Shown here: piece by piece, positions 1 through 8,045 of the stretch
Position numbering within the stretch: the first letter of the stretch is position 1
Layout of the letters: every line of letters begins with the position of its first letter
DNA from: Parvularcula sp039198765
Lineage (GTDB): Bacteria; Pseudomonadota; Alphaproteobacteria; Caulobacterales; Parvularculaceae
Reading direction: 5' to 3'
DNA: 41,575 nt
Assembly (NCBI GenBank): GCA_039198765.1
Contig: JBCCTF010000010.1
Span: forward strand, 1-41,575
Notes under the pieces: model-generated
The model's database searches: none
What the model was told of the DNA's origin: nothing
Seen by the model: the letters and a program-made list of their open reading frames with translations, nothing else
Program-made: the position numbers and the translations under genes

Positions 1-86
1 GCCAGCCGTTGAAGCTGCCAAGTCCCAAGGCTCATCAAAACAGCAAAGGCCGCGACAATCGCCGCGGCCTGCAAAACTCGTTTCAT
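1..86 (-). CDS. SURF1 family cytochrome oxidase assembly protein (N-terminal fragment)
   Basis: Only the first 28 or so codons are inside the window; the gene runs off the left edge. The minus-strand reading starts with a Lys/Arg then a hydrophobic segment and reaches LGTWQLQRL at about residues 20-28. That is the hallmark that follows the first membrane helix in SURF1 proteins, which help insert heme a into cytochrome aa3 subunit I. It starts 9 bases after the ctaE stop codon on the same strand, so the two are very likely co-transcribed, as in many alphaproteobacterial cta loci. The fragment is short, but motif and context agree. Confidence 0.8.
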   Translation of the reverse strand, partial: MKRVLQAAAIVAAFAVLMSLGTWQLQRL

Positions 87-95
87 CAAGGTGCC

Positions 96-1019
96 CTAGT
101 GGGAGTGCGCGCCGGCGCCCCAAACGTAGATGGCAATGAACAAGAACAGCCACACCACGTCGACGAAGTGCCAGTACCAAGCCGCCGACTCAAAACCGAA
201 GTGCCGCTTGCGTGTGAACTGACCGTTCAGACCACGGATCATACAGACGAACAGGAAGATCGTCCCGATCAGCACGTGGAAACCGTGGAAGCCCGTCGCC
301 ATGAAGAACGTCGCGCCGTAGATCGATCCACCGAACGAGAACATGCCGCCCGCGATGACCTCGTAATATTCAACAGCCTGGAGGAACGAGAACAGCGCGC
401 CGAGGCCGACGGTGATGATCATGCCCCACTTAAAGCCACTCCGGTCACCGACTTGGATCGCGTGGTGCGCCCAGGTCACAGTCGTGCCCGAGAGAAGCAA
501 AATGATCGTGTTCACCAGGGGCAGCTGCCAAGGGCTCAGCGGATCAACGCCTCGCGGCGGCCAATCGATGGTCTTGTTATGAAACGCGGCATCGTTTTGC
601 AGATAGGCCGGGAGCCCATCAGCGTTCAGCATTTGCGTCCCATCGGTGAGAATGACCGGGTCCGCGCCACCAGGAAACAGGGCAGCTGCGAAGAAGGCCC
701 AGAACCAGGCAACGAAGAACATCACCTCAGAGAGGATGAACAGCACCACGCCATAGCGCAGGCCAATCCGCACCACGGTCGATGTGTTCTCGCCAGACAA
801 GCTCTCCCGAACGACATCGCGCCACCAGCCGTACATCGAGAACAGTACGCCGCCGAGGCCCGCCAGGAACAGCCAAGGGCCGCTCATGCCGAAAAGTTTG
901 GTTTCGGAATAGCTCCAAACGATGGCGCCCAACATCATCGTCATCGCTGCAACAGAAGCAACAAGGGGCCAAGGGCTTGGATTTACTAGGTGATAATCGT
1001 GTTTTACGTCGCCGGCCAT
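96..1019 (-). CDS. ctaE: Cytochrome c oxidase subunit III (aa3 type)
   Basis: A 307-residue, seven-helix membrane protein of the usual subunit III length. It is the third core subunit of the aa3-type oxidase in the inner membrane and stabilises the proton uptake path of subunit I. Visible family marks are the N-terminal HDYHLVNPSPWPL, the SEVMFFVAWFWAFF helix, TWAHHAIQ, and the C-terminal ATGFHGFHVLIGT and AAWYWHFVDVVWLFLF segments with their conserved histidines. SURF1 follows directly. A divergent gene begins at 1164, so the 144-base gap 1020-1163 should hold promoters for both directions. Identification is secure. Confidence 0.97.
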   Translation of the reverse strand: MAGDVKHDYHLVNPSPWPLVASVAAMTMMLGAIVWSYSETKLFGMSGPWLFLAGLGGVLFSMYGWWRDVVRESLSGENTSTVVRIGLRYGVVLFILSEVMFFVAWFWAFFAAALFPGGADPVILTDGTQMLNADGLPAYLQNDAAFHNKTIDWPPRGVDPLSPWQLPLVNTIILLLSGTTVTWAHHAIQVGDRSGFKWGMIITVGLGALFSFLQAVEYYEVIAGGMFSFGGSIYGATFFMATGFHGFHVLIGTIFLFVCMIRGLNGQFTRKRHFGFESAAWYWHFVDVVWLFLFIAIYVWGAGAHSH

Positions 1020-1163
1020 AGGATACTCACAGAACTCTGCCGCCTGTTATCGCCCAACGCCTCCTAACGCAACGTGACAGCGCGTCGATTACACACGTGC
1101 CCGTTGTGACATGGTTAACGATGGGTTACGCCAGAACACCACTGGTCTCGGGGGTCGTGAGAA

Positions 1164-2348
1164 ATGGCGAATGTTCGCCGTCGATATCCCAAGCCGCACC
1201 GCGGCTTGAAGAAACCTGTCGCCCTGCCGCGGAGCGATGTCACTCCCACTCAATCAAGTGACGTATCCCCGAAGCGCTCGTTAGCCATCGCTGCGCAAGG
1301 CCGTGTAGAAGTCGATACCCCCATCGACCAATTCGCGATCAACGCCGCGAAGTGGATTCTACTGATCATCCTGATCATTGTGGTCTGGCAGGTCAGCTAC
1401 AATGCGGGTGAGCGGGAAGTCCTCGAGGAGTGGGCCGAGTACCCTCTTTTCACCGAGGAGCCGTTTGTCCTCCCAGCGCGCGAGGGAGGCCCTTGCTCTG
1501 GCTTCAGCGAAGGGCGCTGTCCTGAGGCGACTGAAACGTCGGCATCGATGGATCGGGCGCGATACTTCCTTCGCCGAGGCGACGCAGAAAAGGCGCTGGA
1601 TCAGTCGGAGAAGGCGAGGGTCTTTTATTCCTGGTCCGTGGAGACCGGCCGCCCGGTCGGGGCTCAAGCAGCCCGGATGGCAGCCACGCGGTTGCAGTTC
1701 ATGAACCTGACCTGCGACTACGACGCGACATCGCTGGCGCGGATCGCGCGGGACAACAACCTCAATGCCCTCGGCGGTGAGATCAGCACTGCCCAGCGCC
1801 AGCGGGCCCTGCGCGCGCTCGCCCACTATGTCGGTGAGATCACCGGCCGGCAGAGCCGCCAGATGCGCGAGTCCATTCGCCGGTTCCAATCCTCACTTTG
1901 GTTCGATGAGACCGGCGTGCTGACGTCTGAGCAGGTCGTTCTCGCCGTCTGCGGCGCAGCAGAAATCGGCCTTGATGCGGCTTCGCAGAACCTCCTCGGC
2001 TCCATGTACGCCGTGGGCCTTGGCACCCGACAGAGTACGGACAAAGCCCTCCTCTGGTTCCAAGAAGCCGCGCGCCAGGGCAGCGCTGATGCCAACTGGA
2101 ATCTCGCGCTCCTCTTCGGCACTCAGACGACGGAGTCGAGTGTTCTCGTCTGCGATGCTGATCAGAATGCGGAGCGTGCGGACAGCTACCTCAAGGATGC
2201 GTACGACGCGGGCCATCCCGGCGCACGCCAGGCTGTGGAGCTTTACGGCGACGATACCCCTGAAGAGCGCTGGCGGAGCATCTCAGCGCAAATCAGAAAA
2301 CCCACCGCGCTGACCCGCGTGGGCAAGGGCTGTAACCCCAATGGATGA
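1164..2348 (+). CDS. Sel1-repeat protein with one membrane anchor
   Basis: 394 residues. A basic, Pro/Lys-rich N-terminal tail of about 60 residues precedes one hydrophobic segment at roughly 61-78 (KWILLIILIIVVWQV), so it is probably a single-pass membrane protein with the large domain on the periplasmic side. The region around residues 225-260 (IRRFQSSLWFDETGVLTSEQV) resembles a short peptidoglycan-binding-like segment. It is followed by at least one clear Sel1 (TPR-like) unit, LGSMYAVGLGTRQSTDKALLWFQEAA, and a second weaker one. Sel1 proteins usually act as scaffolds; no enzyme motif is visible. The next gene, a lipoprotein, starts 10 bases after the stop, suggesting a two-gene unit. Exact role unknown. 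Confidence 0.8.
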   Translation: MANVRRRYPKPHRGLKKPVALPRSDVTPTQSSDVSPKRSLAIAAQGRVEVDTPIDQFAINAAKWILLIILIIVVWQVSYNAGEREVLEEWAEYPLFTEEPFVLPAREGGPCSGFSEGRCPEATETSASMDRARYFLRRGDAEKALDQSEKARVFYSWSVETGRPVGAQAARMAATRLQFMNLTCDYDATSLARIARDNNLNALGGEISTAQRQRALRALAHYVGEITGRQSRQMRESIRRFQSSLWFDETGVLTSEQVVLAVCGAAEIGLDAASQNLLGSMYAVGLGTRQSTDKALLWFQEAARQGSADANWNLALLFGTQTTESSVLVCDADQNAERADSYLKDAYDAGHPGARQAVELYGDDTPEERWRSISAQIRKPTALTRVGKGCNPNG

Positions 2349-2358
2349 AGGCAGGACA

Positions 2359-2982
2359 ATGAGCAGCAGACGGATGAAGTACCTCTTGGGCGGCGTGTTG
2401 CCCGTCTTCGCGCTCACCGCCTGCGCAATGGATCAAAAGCCGCCACTTGACCCGTTGCCGCCGTTTGAGGATGCGGCAGGACCATCAGCCCAGCAGCTTT
2501 GCGAAGTCACGGCCCTGGCCGAGGAGCGCAAATCCGCGATCTCCACGGTCGAAGGGGCGAGCACGGACGGTTGGGAAGAAGGCCAGACGTTCCTGTCCAA
2601 CAAGCTAGAACGCTACGAAGCGCGGATGGAAATCGCCTACCGATCGATGGTCTCTAGCTGTAATCTGTATGCGAACTGTCTCGACAGAAACGATGGGGTG
2701 GAGAGCTCCTGCAACCGCAGCGGCACGAGCTATGACAAAGCCCGCGGCCAGTTCTTCGCCATGGTGAGCGAGGCGGACCGTCTCGCCGCCGAGATCGAGG
2801 TCAACCGCCTGAAAGCTGTGGCTGCTCAAGCCAATGCTGCCGCGGCACGCAGCCGTGCAGAAGCTGACAAACGCAAAAAGGAGAAGCCTGCCAAAGAAAG
2901 TTCCGGCGGCGACGGCTGCAAACCTGACTGCGCCACCACCGGAAACATCTTCACGGACAATTGCTGCCCGGTTGAGGACTAG
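2359..2982 (+). CDS. Lipoprotein with charged helix and Cys-rich C-terminal tail
   Basis: 207 residues from the ATG at 2359, preferred over the in-frame ATG at 2341 because GGCAGG lies just upstream of it and the signal peptide then begins properly. The lipobox LTAC ends the signal peptide at about residue 21, so the mature protein is probably lipid-anchored. The middle is helical and charged, with an Ala/Arg/Lys-rich stretch at about 155-185 likely to form a coiled coil. The last 25 residues hold five cysteines, including a CC pair, and may carry disulfides or bind metal. It sits 10 bases after the Sel1-repeat gene and probably shares its transcript. I do not recognise the family. Confidence 0.75.
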   Translation: MSSRRMKYLLGGVLPVFALTACAMDQKPPLDPLPPFEDAAGPSAQQLCEVTALAEERKSAISTVEGASTDGWEEGQTFLSNKLERYEARMEIAYRSMVSSCNLYANCLDRNDGVESSCNRSGTSYDKARGQFFAMVSEADRLAAEIEVNRLKAVAAQANAAAARSRAEADKRKKEKPAKESSGGDGCKPDCATTGNIFTDNCCPVED

Positions 2983-2984
2983 GC

Positions 2985-3013
2985 CTCCTACTCCGCCACT
3001 GACGGAGTAGGAG
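2985..3013. terminator. Bidirectional terminator-like hairpin between convergent genes
   Basis: Two perfect 11-base arms, CTCCTACTCCG and CGGAGTAGGAG, surround a 7-base loop. The hairpin lies exactly in the 47-base gap between the stop codons of the lipoprotein gene (plus) and the SulP gene (minus). No clear T-run follows on either side, so function as a terminator is inferred from position and stem strength. Confidence 0.6.
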
Positions 3014-3029
3014 AACCTGCAGGCATCCC

Positions 3030-4682
3030 CTACGAACGCTCTACCCGGCTGAGGAGCTCTTCAGCGTACTGAAGAGCCTCAAGCCGATTCATCGTCAGCC
3101 TGCCAATGGTCAGAAGCTTGGTGATCCCAAGACCCTCCAACTGACCAATCACGTTCGAAGACGCGTTGGCGAGGAGGAGGAAACGTTCCTCCCGCTCAGC
3201 ATCCTCGATGATCGACTGCACCGCGTACGCCGCCGACACGTCGAGCGACGGGTTCTGAGCAAAGTCGAGGATCAGGACCTCCTGCGCACTGACATTCTCC
3301 CGCACCCGGTGCGCGATGTCGGCGGCGGCGCCAAAACTCAACGGACCGTTGAACTCAAAGATCCCTATACGTCCCTTTTGCGCTTTGAAGATCGCTTTTT
3401 CCTCAGGGCTCATCGGTGTGAGGTCTTCAGACCCAATCGCCTCAAGCTGATCCTTAGCAATCGAGTGGACGAAGCCCAGTGCAGCGAGGAAGACGCCGAT
3501 CCCGACTGCGGTGATGAGATCAACAAACACCGTCACCAACAGGACGATCGCCATCAGGGCGAGATCCCAACGCGGCCCTTTGTGGGCCCGCAGAATGTAC
3601 GAGAAATCGATGATGTCCCAGCCCACCTTAATGAGGATACCAGCAAGCACCGCATGCGGAATAACAGCCGCCATCGGCGTCAGCGCTAGCACGACGGCGA
3701 GGAGCAACAGCCCTGCCACCATACCGGAAATCCGGGTCATGCCGCCGGTTCGGATATTGACCATCGTCCGCATGGTCGCGCCCGCGCCAGGGATGGCGCT
3801 GAAGAGGCCAGCAATCGTGTTGGCGATGCCTTGACCAATCAGCTCCTTATTGGAGTCGTGGCGGGTCCGCGTGGCGTTGTCCGCCACCAAACTCGTCAGC
3901 AGACTGTCAATAGCACCCAAAACCGCCAGCGTGATCGCCGCCTGAACGATCAAGAACATCACGTCGCCATCGAACTGCGGCACCACGAAGGCGGGCAGCC
4001 GGTCAGCGAACGATGAGAACTCAGGCAAATCAGCCGCAAGCTTCGGAATGTCGAAGGGTAGAGCCAGAAGCGTCGCTGCGATCAACGCCGCCAATGGTGC
4101 GGGCAAGTACTTGCCAATTGCCTTGGGCCAGAAGAACACAATCGCCAGCGCAACGAACGCAATGCCTGTCGCTGCGAGATCAGGGTTGAGGATCGCTCCA
4201 GGAATAGCCTGGATCGCAGCGATCGTCCCGCCCGCTTCTGGTGCTGAGCCAAACAATCGGCTGGCCTGAAGCAGGATGATGATCACCCCGATGCCCGACA
4301 TGAAGCCTGAAATGACAGGGTACGGAACAAGTCGAATATACTGCCCGATACGGAAGATGCCCATCGCGATCTGAATAAGGCCTGCGAGGACGACTGCGGC
4401 GAAGATAATACCTGCGACCTCTTCAAAAGGTCGCTCCCCGTTAATTGTCAGTGGACCGACAAGTCCTGCGAACACAACAACCATCGGCCCGGTGGGTCCG
4501 GTGATCTGCGTGTTGGTGCCGCCGAAGAGGGCGGCAAAGAAACCGGTGATGATCGCGCCCCAGAGGCCAGCGATCGGTCCTGCACCCGATGCCTCACCAA
4601 ACGCGAGGGCAAGCGGAAGCGCGACGACCCCAGCGGTAATCCCGCCATAGAGGTCACCGCGTAAATGACGGAAATCAAACAT
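3030..4682 (-). CDS. SulP family anion transporter with STAS domain
   Basis: 550 residues. The N-terminal 400 residues form the multi-helix SulP transport domain: the start (GGITAGVVALPLALAFG) and GGTNTQITGPTGPMVV match the family signature. A C-terminal STAS domain covers about residues 430-545 (GRIGIFEFNGPLSFGAA onward). SulP proteins move sulfate, bicarbonate or other anions across the inner membrane; the substrate cannot be read from sequence. The start codon overlaps the stop of a 53-residue upstream ORF by one base (TGATG), so translation is likely coupled. That ORF looks like the beginning of a beta-carbonic anhydrase, which makes bicarbonate a reasonable guess. Confidence 0.93.
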   Translation of the reverse strand: MFDFRHLRGDLYGGITAGVVALPLALAFGEASGAGPIAGLWGAIITGFFAALFGGTNTQITGPTGPMVVVFAGLVGPLTINGERPFEEVAGIIFAAVVLAGLIQIAMGIFRIGQYIRLVPYPVISGFMSGIGVIIILLQASRLFGSAPEAGGTIAAIQAIPGAILNPDLAATGIAFVALAIVFFWPKAIGKYLPAPLAALIAATLLALPFDIPKLAADLPEFSSFADRLPAFVVPQFDGDVMFLIVQAAITLAVLGAIDSLLTSLVADNATRTRHDSNKELIGQGIANTIAGLFSAIPGAGATMRTMVNIRTGGMTRISGMVAGLLLLAVVLALTPMAAVIPHAVLAGILIKVGWDIIDFSYILRAHKGPRWDLALMAIVLLVTVFVDLITAVGIGVFLAALGFVHSIAKDQLEAIGSEDLTPMSPEEKAIFKAQKGRIGIFEFNGPLSFGAAADIAHRVRENVSAQEVLILDFAQNPSLDVSAAYAVQSIIEDAEREERFLLLANASSNVIGQLEGLGITKLLTIGRLTMNRLEALQYAEELLSRVERS

Positions 4683-4843
4683 CAGCGGACCTCCTCGCCG
4701 TGGCCCGTAACCGCGCTGTTCGTGGTGTCGTAATCCCAGCTATCCAGCTGGTTCTTTCTTGTGGCGAGTTTGTCAAAAAGCCCCGTGTTTTTGGGGAATA
4801 TGTCGTCCTGAAGATTGACGACACCGGCGACAATGCGCGGCAT
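4682..4843 (-). CDS. 53-residue protein resembling the N-terminus of a beta-carbonic anhydrase
   Basis: A short ORF with a strong Shine-Dalgarno (AAGGAGGG, 6 bases before the ATG) and a stop that overlaps the SulP start by one base, so it is very probably translated. Its first 32 residues (starting MPRIVAGVV, then DDIFPKNTGLFDKLAT) follow the pattern with which beta-carbonic anhydrases begin, M-x-R-[IL]-[IV]-x-G, a phenylalanine near position 16, then LFxxL. It stops before the zinc-binding CxDSR region, so it cannot be an active enzyme. SulP genes are often paired with carbonic anhydrase genes. It may be a remnant kept as a leader or a small partner of the transporter. Existence is well supported; the homology is an inference from a short stretch. 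Confidence 0.65.
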   Translation of the reverse strand: MPRIVAGVVNLQDDIFPKNTGLFDKLATRKNQLDSWDYDTTNSAVTGHGEEVR

Positions 4844-5027
4844 GTGTGACCCTCCTTACGCGTACACACTGAAACTGTGGGCGCGCCCTGCCCGACGCGT
4901 ATGCCCATGAAGATCGAGACCCGGCGAGCGCCCGTGCGAATGCTCACTCACGTCTCTGTGAGCGAGAATGTCTCAGTTGGATCACAAAAGCCAGAACAGA
5001 CGGCAGTTTCTCTGCTCCCCGCGCAGT

Positions 5028-5960
5028 TTATGCCCGAAGCACCTGCACAAGCTCGGATTTCTCTGATCTTCCGAGGCTCTGCGGCCCTTGGGTATCAGCA
5101 TCGGTCCCTGACTGCGCCGCAACCGGTCGACCCTTAGGCAACGCAACGATGCTCAGCAGGTATCCCAGCACAGCAGCGCCTGAATATCCCACCACGGGCG
5201 TTGGATAGTTGCCCAGCACAGCAGCCAGCAAGGCTGCTGCCCACGTCGCCCCGAAGACGAAGCAGGCATCTCTCGTTGCGCCTCGCATCTGCAGCCCTTT
5301 GAGAGCGGGCAGGACGAGCAAGACTGCACCGCAGGTCACCGCCAAACCGGCCAACACATGAATATCGAATGAGGTGGAGAGCACCCGCTCCACATGAAGG
5401 ACGGCGGGCAAGGTATCGGGCTGGAGGATGGTCGCCAAAAACGCCGCGAGCCCCACCATCAGCGCTGTCAGAGCATGACGATCAGGACGAAGAACGAGCT
5501 GCGCCGAGACCGCCGCAACAAAAACGCCAGCCATCCCGCGATCGGGCTGCAGTGCGATAGCCAGGGCCGCGAGCACGAGGGCCAAGGTCGCCACGGCGTC
5601 GCGGTGTCGGGCAAAACTGACCAGCATGAAGGGAAGGAAGACGAAGCTCGGCTGAACCAGCACAGGGCCGACCGCGATCCACCGCGACGCCCCTTCAATG
5701 GTCAAACCACCCAGGGCGGTGAAGAGCTGCGCCCCGGCGAAGAGCAGCAAGAGCGAGTGAAGCATCCACGGAGGACGAATCCTCAGCGTGCGAACGGCGA
5801 TTAGGATGCCGAGGCCAAACAAAAACGCTGCGAAGTTCACAACGAGGTACCGAACCGGCGCACCGCCAGCCAGCAGATAGACAAAGCCAAGGATCAAAGC
5901 GACCGCAGCGCAGATCAGCCCAACGAGCTGGGGTCCAAGGGTTCTGAATAAGGAGGTCAT
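5028..5960 (-). CDS. Short, divergent SEDS (FtsW/RodA)-like membrane protein
   Basis: 310 residues with about nine hydrophobic segments. It carries degraded versions of SEDS landmarks in the right order: GASRWIAVGPVLVQPSF (family: GAxRWIxLGxxxxQPSE), ALQPDRGMAGVF (family: LQPDLGTA) and TPVVGYSGAAVLGYL (family: PLxSYGGSSL). SEDS proteins polymerise peptidoglycan glycan strands. This one is about 60 residues shorter than usual, has QPSF in place of QPSE, and the loop that carries the catalytic Asp in RodA is strongly shortened, so glycosyltransferase activity is doubtful. The Shine-Dalgarno is weak. It is on the same strand as the SulP unit, 184 bases upstream, with no penicillin-binding protein gene nearby. 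Confidence 0.65.
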   Translation of the reverse strand: MTSLFRTLGPQLVGLICAAVALILGFVYLLAGGAPVRYLVVNFAAFLFGLGILIAVRTLRIRPPWMLHSLLLLFAGAQLFTALGGLTIEGASRWIAVGPVLVQPSFVFLPFMLVSFARHRDAVATLALVLAALAIALQPDRGMAGVFVAAVSAQLVLRPDRHALTALMVGLAAFLATILQPDTLPAVLHVERVLSTSFDIHVLAGLAVTCGAVLLVLPALKGLQMRGATRDACFVFGATWAAALLAAVLGNYPTPVVGYSGAAVLGYLLSIVALPKGRPVAAQSGTDADTQGPQSLGRSEKSELVQVLRA

Positions 5961-6029
5961 AGGGAGCCGCGTGCAACTGCACAGAGAGTGTATGCAGACA
6001 ACGCTGGAAGGGAAAGAAAACCGACTGGC

Positions 6030-6305
6030 TTAGGGAGCGGTCTTTTCAATCGCTGTGCGGATCACCGGCGGGCAACGGCGTTTGATTTTGCGCAGAGCGC
6101 CGTCGACATGCTCGGACTTCCGACGAAGGCGCCGGACGAGATTTTGGATCGGCTTGAAGTAGGGCGCGAGGAGAAGAAGCCCCACCGCGATCATGATCAG
6201 ACCGACCGGAATGGGCATCGGGAAGAGCACCAAGCCAAAGAGGACGAGGACGCTGCCCGTCAGCTTGTGCACAAAAGTCAGAAGGCTTGCAGTCAGCGGG
6301 CCCAT
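6030..6305 (-). CDS. Small membrane protein, PGPGW-like
   Basis: 91 residues from the ATG at 6305, chosen over an in-frame start 33 bases upstream because GGTGGAGG sits just before it. Two hydrophobic segments (about 8-25 and 30-49) are separated by FPMPIPVGL, similar to the Pro/Gly turn of the PGPGW family of small transmembrane proteins. A basic Arg/Lys-rich cytoplasmic tail follows. It is divergent from ubiD and 69 bases upstream of the SEDS-like gene on the same strand. Function unknown; family assignment tentative. Confidence 0.65.
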   Translation of the reverse strand: MGPLTASLLTFVHKLTGSVLVLFGLVLFPMPIPVGLIMIAVGLLLLAPYFKPIQNLVRRLRRKSEHVDGALRKIKRRCPPVIRTAIEKTAP

Positions 6306-6460
6306 CCGTCCTCCACCATTGCGAGGGTGTAACAACACGACCCTCGCCGTGCAAATCTTATTTACCTGTCATGACGCCCCAGTGAAGGGTCCTCACGAAG
6401 TTTTAGGCTGCGACTTAACCGTAGCGTGACCCGAGCGCCAGCCTCCGCCATAGGAACGGG

Positions 6461-7963
6461 ATGGCATACAAATCTCTCCGCGAATTCCTCCAAAAGCTTG
6501 AAAAAGAAGGCGAGCTCATCCGCGTGAAGGAGCCCGTTTCGACCGATCTCGAGATGACGGCCTTCCAGCTCGAAATGTTAAAGCGGAAAGGACCCGCGGT
6601 GCTTTTCGAGAATGTGGTCACGGAAACCGGAGAAAAATCACCGATCCCCGTGCTCGTGAATCTCTTCGGCACGGTCCGGCGAGTCGCGATGGCGGTGACC
6701 TTCGGCGGCAAGGAGCGGCGGACCGGCGAGGAGCTGCGCGATGTCGGCGAGACCCTCGCGTTCTTGAGACAGCCCGAGCCGCCTCAGGGCCTGAAAGACG
6801 CGATGGAGCTTTTGCCCCTCGCCAAACAGGTTCTGGCGATGCGCCCATCCAGCACGAAGAAGGCGCCGTGTCAGGAAGTGGTGCTCACCGGCGACGACAT
6901 CGACCTGCATAAGCTGCCGATCCAGACCTGCTGGCCGGGCGAGCCTGCGCCGCTGATCACCTGGCCGCTGATTGTGACCAAGGGCCCGTCCGACGCGCGG
7001 GAGGATGCCTTCAACCTGGGCATCTACCGGATGCAGCGCCTGGGTAAGAACAAGACCATCATGCGCTGGCTCAAGCACCGCGGCGGCGCTCAGCATCACC
7101 ACCGTTGGTCGAAGGAGAAGAGCGAACCGCTTCCCGCTGCGGCTGTCCTCGGCGCGGACCCCGGCACCATCCTCGCGGCGGTGACCCCGGTGCCCGATAC
7201 GCTGTCCGAATACCAATTTGCCGGTCTGCTACGCGGGAAGAAGGCGGAACTCGTCGACTGCAAGACCGTGCCGCTGAAAGTGCCCGCGGAGGCGGAGATC
7301 GTCCTCGAAGGCCACGTCTCCCTCGAAGAATACGCGGACGAGGGCCCCTACGGAGACCACACTGGCTACTATAATAGCGTCGAACAATTCCCGGTCTTCA
7401 CCGTCACCGCGATCACCATGCGGAAAGAGCCGATCTACCTCTCCACCTTCACGGGCCGCCCGCCCGATGAGCCCTCGGTCCTGGGCGAAGCGCTCAACGA
7501 GGTGTTCATCCCGCTCCTGCAACAGCAGTTCCCAGAGATCACCGATTTCTGGCTGCCGCCCGAGGGCTGCAGCTACCGGATTGCCGTGATTGCCATGAAA
7601 AAGGCTTATCCCGGCCACGCTAAGAGAGTGATGCTGGGGGCATGGAGCTACCTTCGCCAATTCATGTACACCAAGTGGGTCATCGTCGTGGACGACGGTG
7701 TGAACGCCCGGGACTGGGAAGATGTCTGGTGGGCGATCACCACGAAAATGGATCCGGTCAGGGACATCACAACGCTCGAGAATACGCCGATCGACTATCT
7801 CGACTTCGCCTCTCCGGTCTCTGGCCTCGGCTCAAAAGTTGGCCTCGACGCCACGGACAAGTGGGAAGGCGAGACCAACCGCGAATGGGGCGAAGTCCTC
7901 TCCATGGACGAAGCCGTGAGCGAAAAGATGCGAGAGATGGTCGAGAGGTTGACGCCCAGCTGA
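6461..7963 (+). CDS. ubiD: UbiD: 3-polyprenyl-4-hydroxybenzoate decarboxylase
   Basis: 500 residues, the normal family length. UbiD removes the carboxyl group of the prenylated 4-hydroxybenzoate intermediate in ubiquinone synthesis, using prenylated FMN supplied by UbiX. Hallmarks are present: NLGIYRMQ near residue 185 (cofactor and metal binding region), EGPYGDHTGYY near 294 and the TGRPPDEPSVLG segment that follows. AGGAACGGG precedes the ATG. The gene is monocistronic by appearance, with a divergent small gene upstream; ubiX lies about 28 kb away in this window. Confidence 0.96.
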   Translation: MAYKSLREFLQKLEKEGELIRVKEPVSTDLEMTAFQLEMLKRKGPAVLFENVVTETGEKSPIPVLVNLFGTVRRVAMAVTFGGKERRTGEELRDVGETLAFLRQPEPPQGLKDAMELLPLAKQVLAMRPSSTKKAPCQEVVLTGDDIDLHKLPIQTCWPGEPAPLITWPLIVTKGPSDAREDAFNLGIYRMQRLGKNKTIMRWLKHRGGAQHHHRWSKEKSEPLPAAAVLGADPGTILAAVTPVPDTLSEYQFAGLLRGKKAELVDCKTVPLKVPAEAEIVLEGHVSLEEYADEGPYGDHTGYYNSVEQFPVFTVTAITMRKEPIYLSTFTGRPPDEPSVLGEALNEVFIPLLQQQFPEITDFWLPPEGCSYRIAVIAMKKAYPGHAKRVMLGAWSYLRQFMYTKWVIVVDDGVNARDWEDVWWAITTKMDPVRDITTLENTPIDYLDFASPVSGLGSKVGLDATDKWEGETNREWGEVLSMDEAVSEKMREMVERLTPS

Positions 7964-8045
7964 GGTCGGGCAGGATAAGCTTGGGGAAACTGAGATTTAG
8001 CCGGGCGTGGGGCCAGGCCCAGCACGTGAAACAGCGGGGTGGCGT

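Noticed and set aside
9..989. Long open frame antisense to ctaE
   Set aside because: It has Arg/His/Gln-rich composition typical of a shadow frame and lies wholly opposite a certain gene.
1114..1128. TTAACGATGGGTTAC, a near match to the CtrA site TTAA-N7-TTAA, and a similar TTAA-N7-TTGA at 35619-35633
   Set aside because: Each has one mismatch; such matches arise by chance, and the neighbouring genes are not typical cell-cycle targets.
4675..4947. 90-codon minus-strand frame overlapping the SulP start
   Set aside because: The 53-residue ORF in another frame has a strong Shine-Dalgarno and family-like sequence; the longer frame has neither.
4942..4963. GCTCAC/GTGAGC hairpin between the SEDS-like gene and the SulP unit
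   Set aside because: Arms are only 6 bases with a 10-base loop and no T-run; not strong enough to call a terminator.
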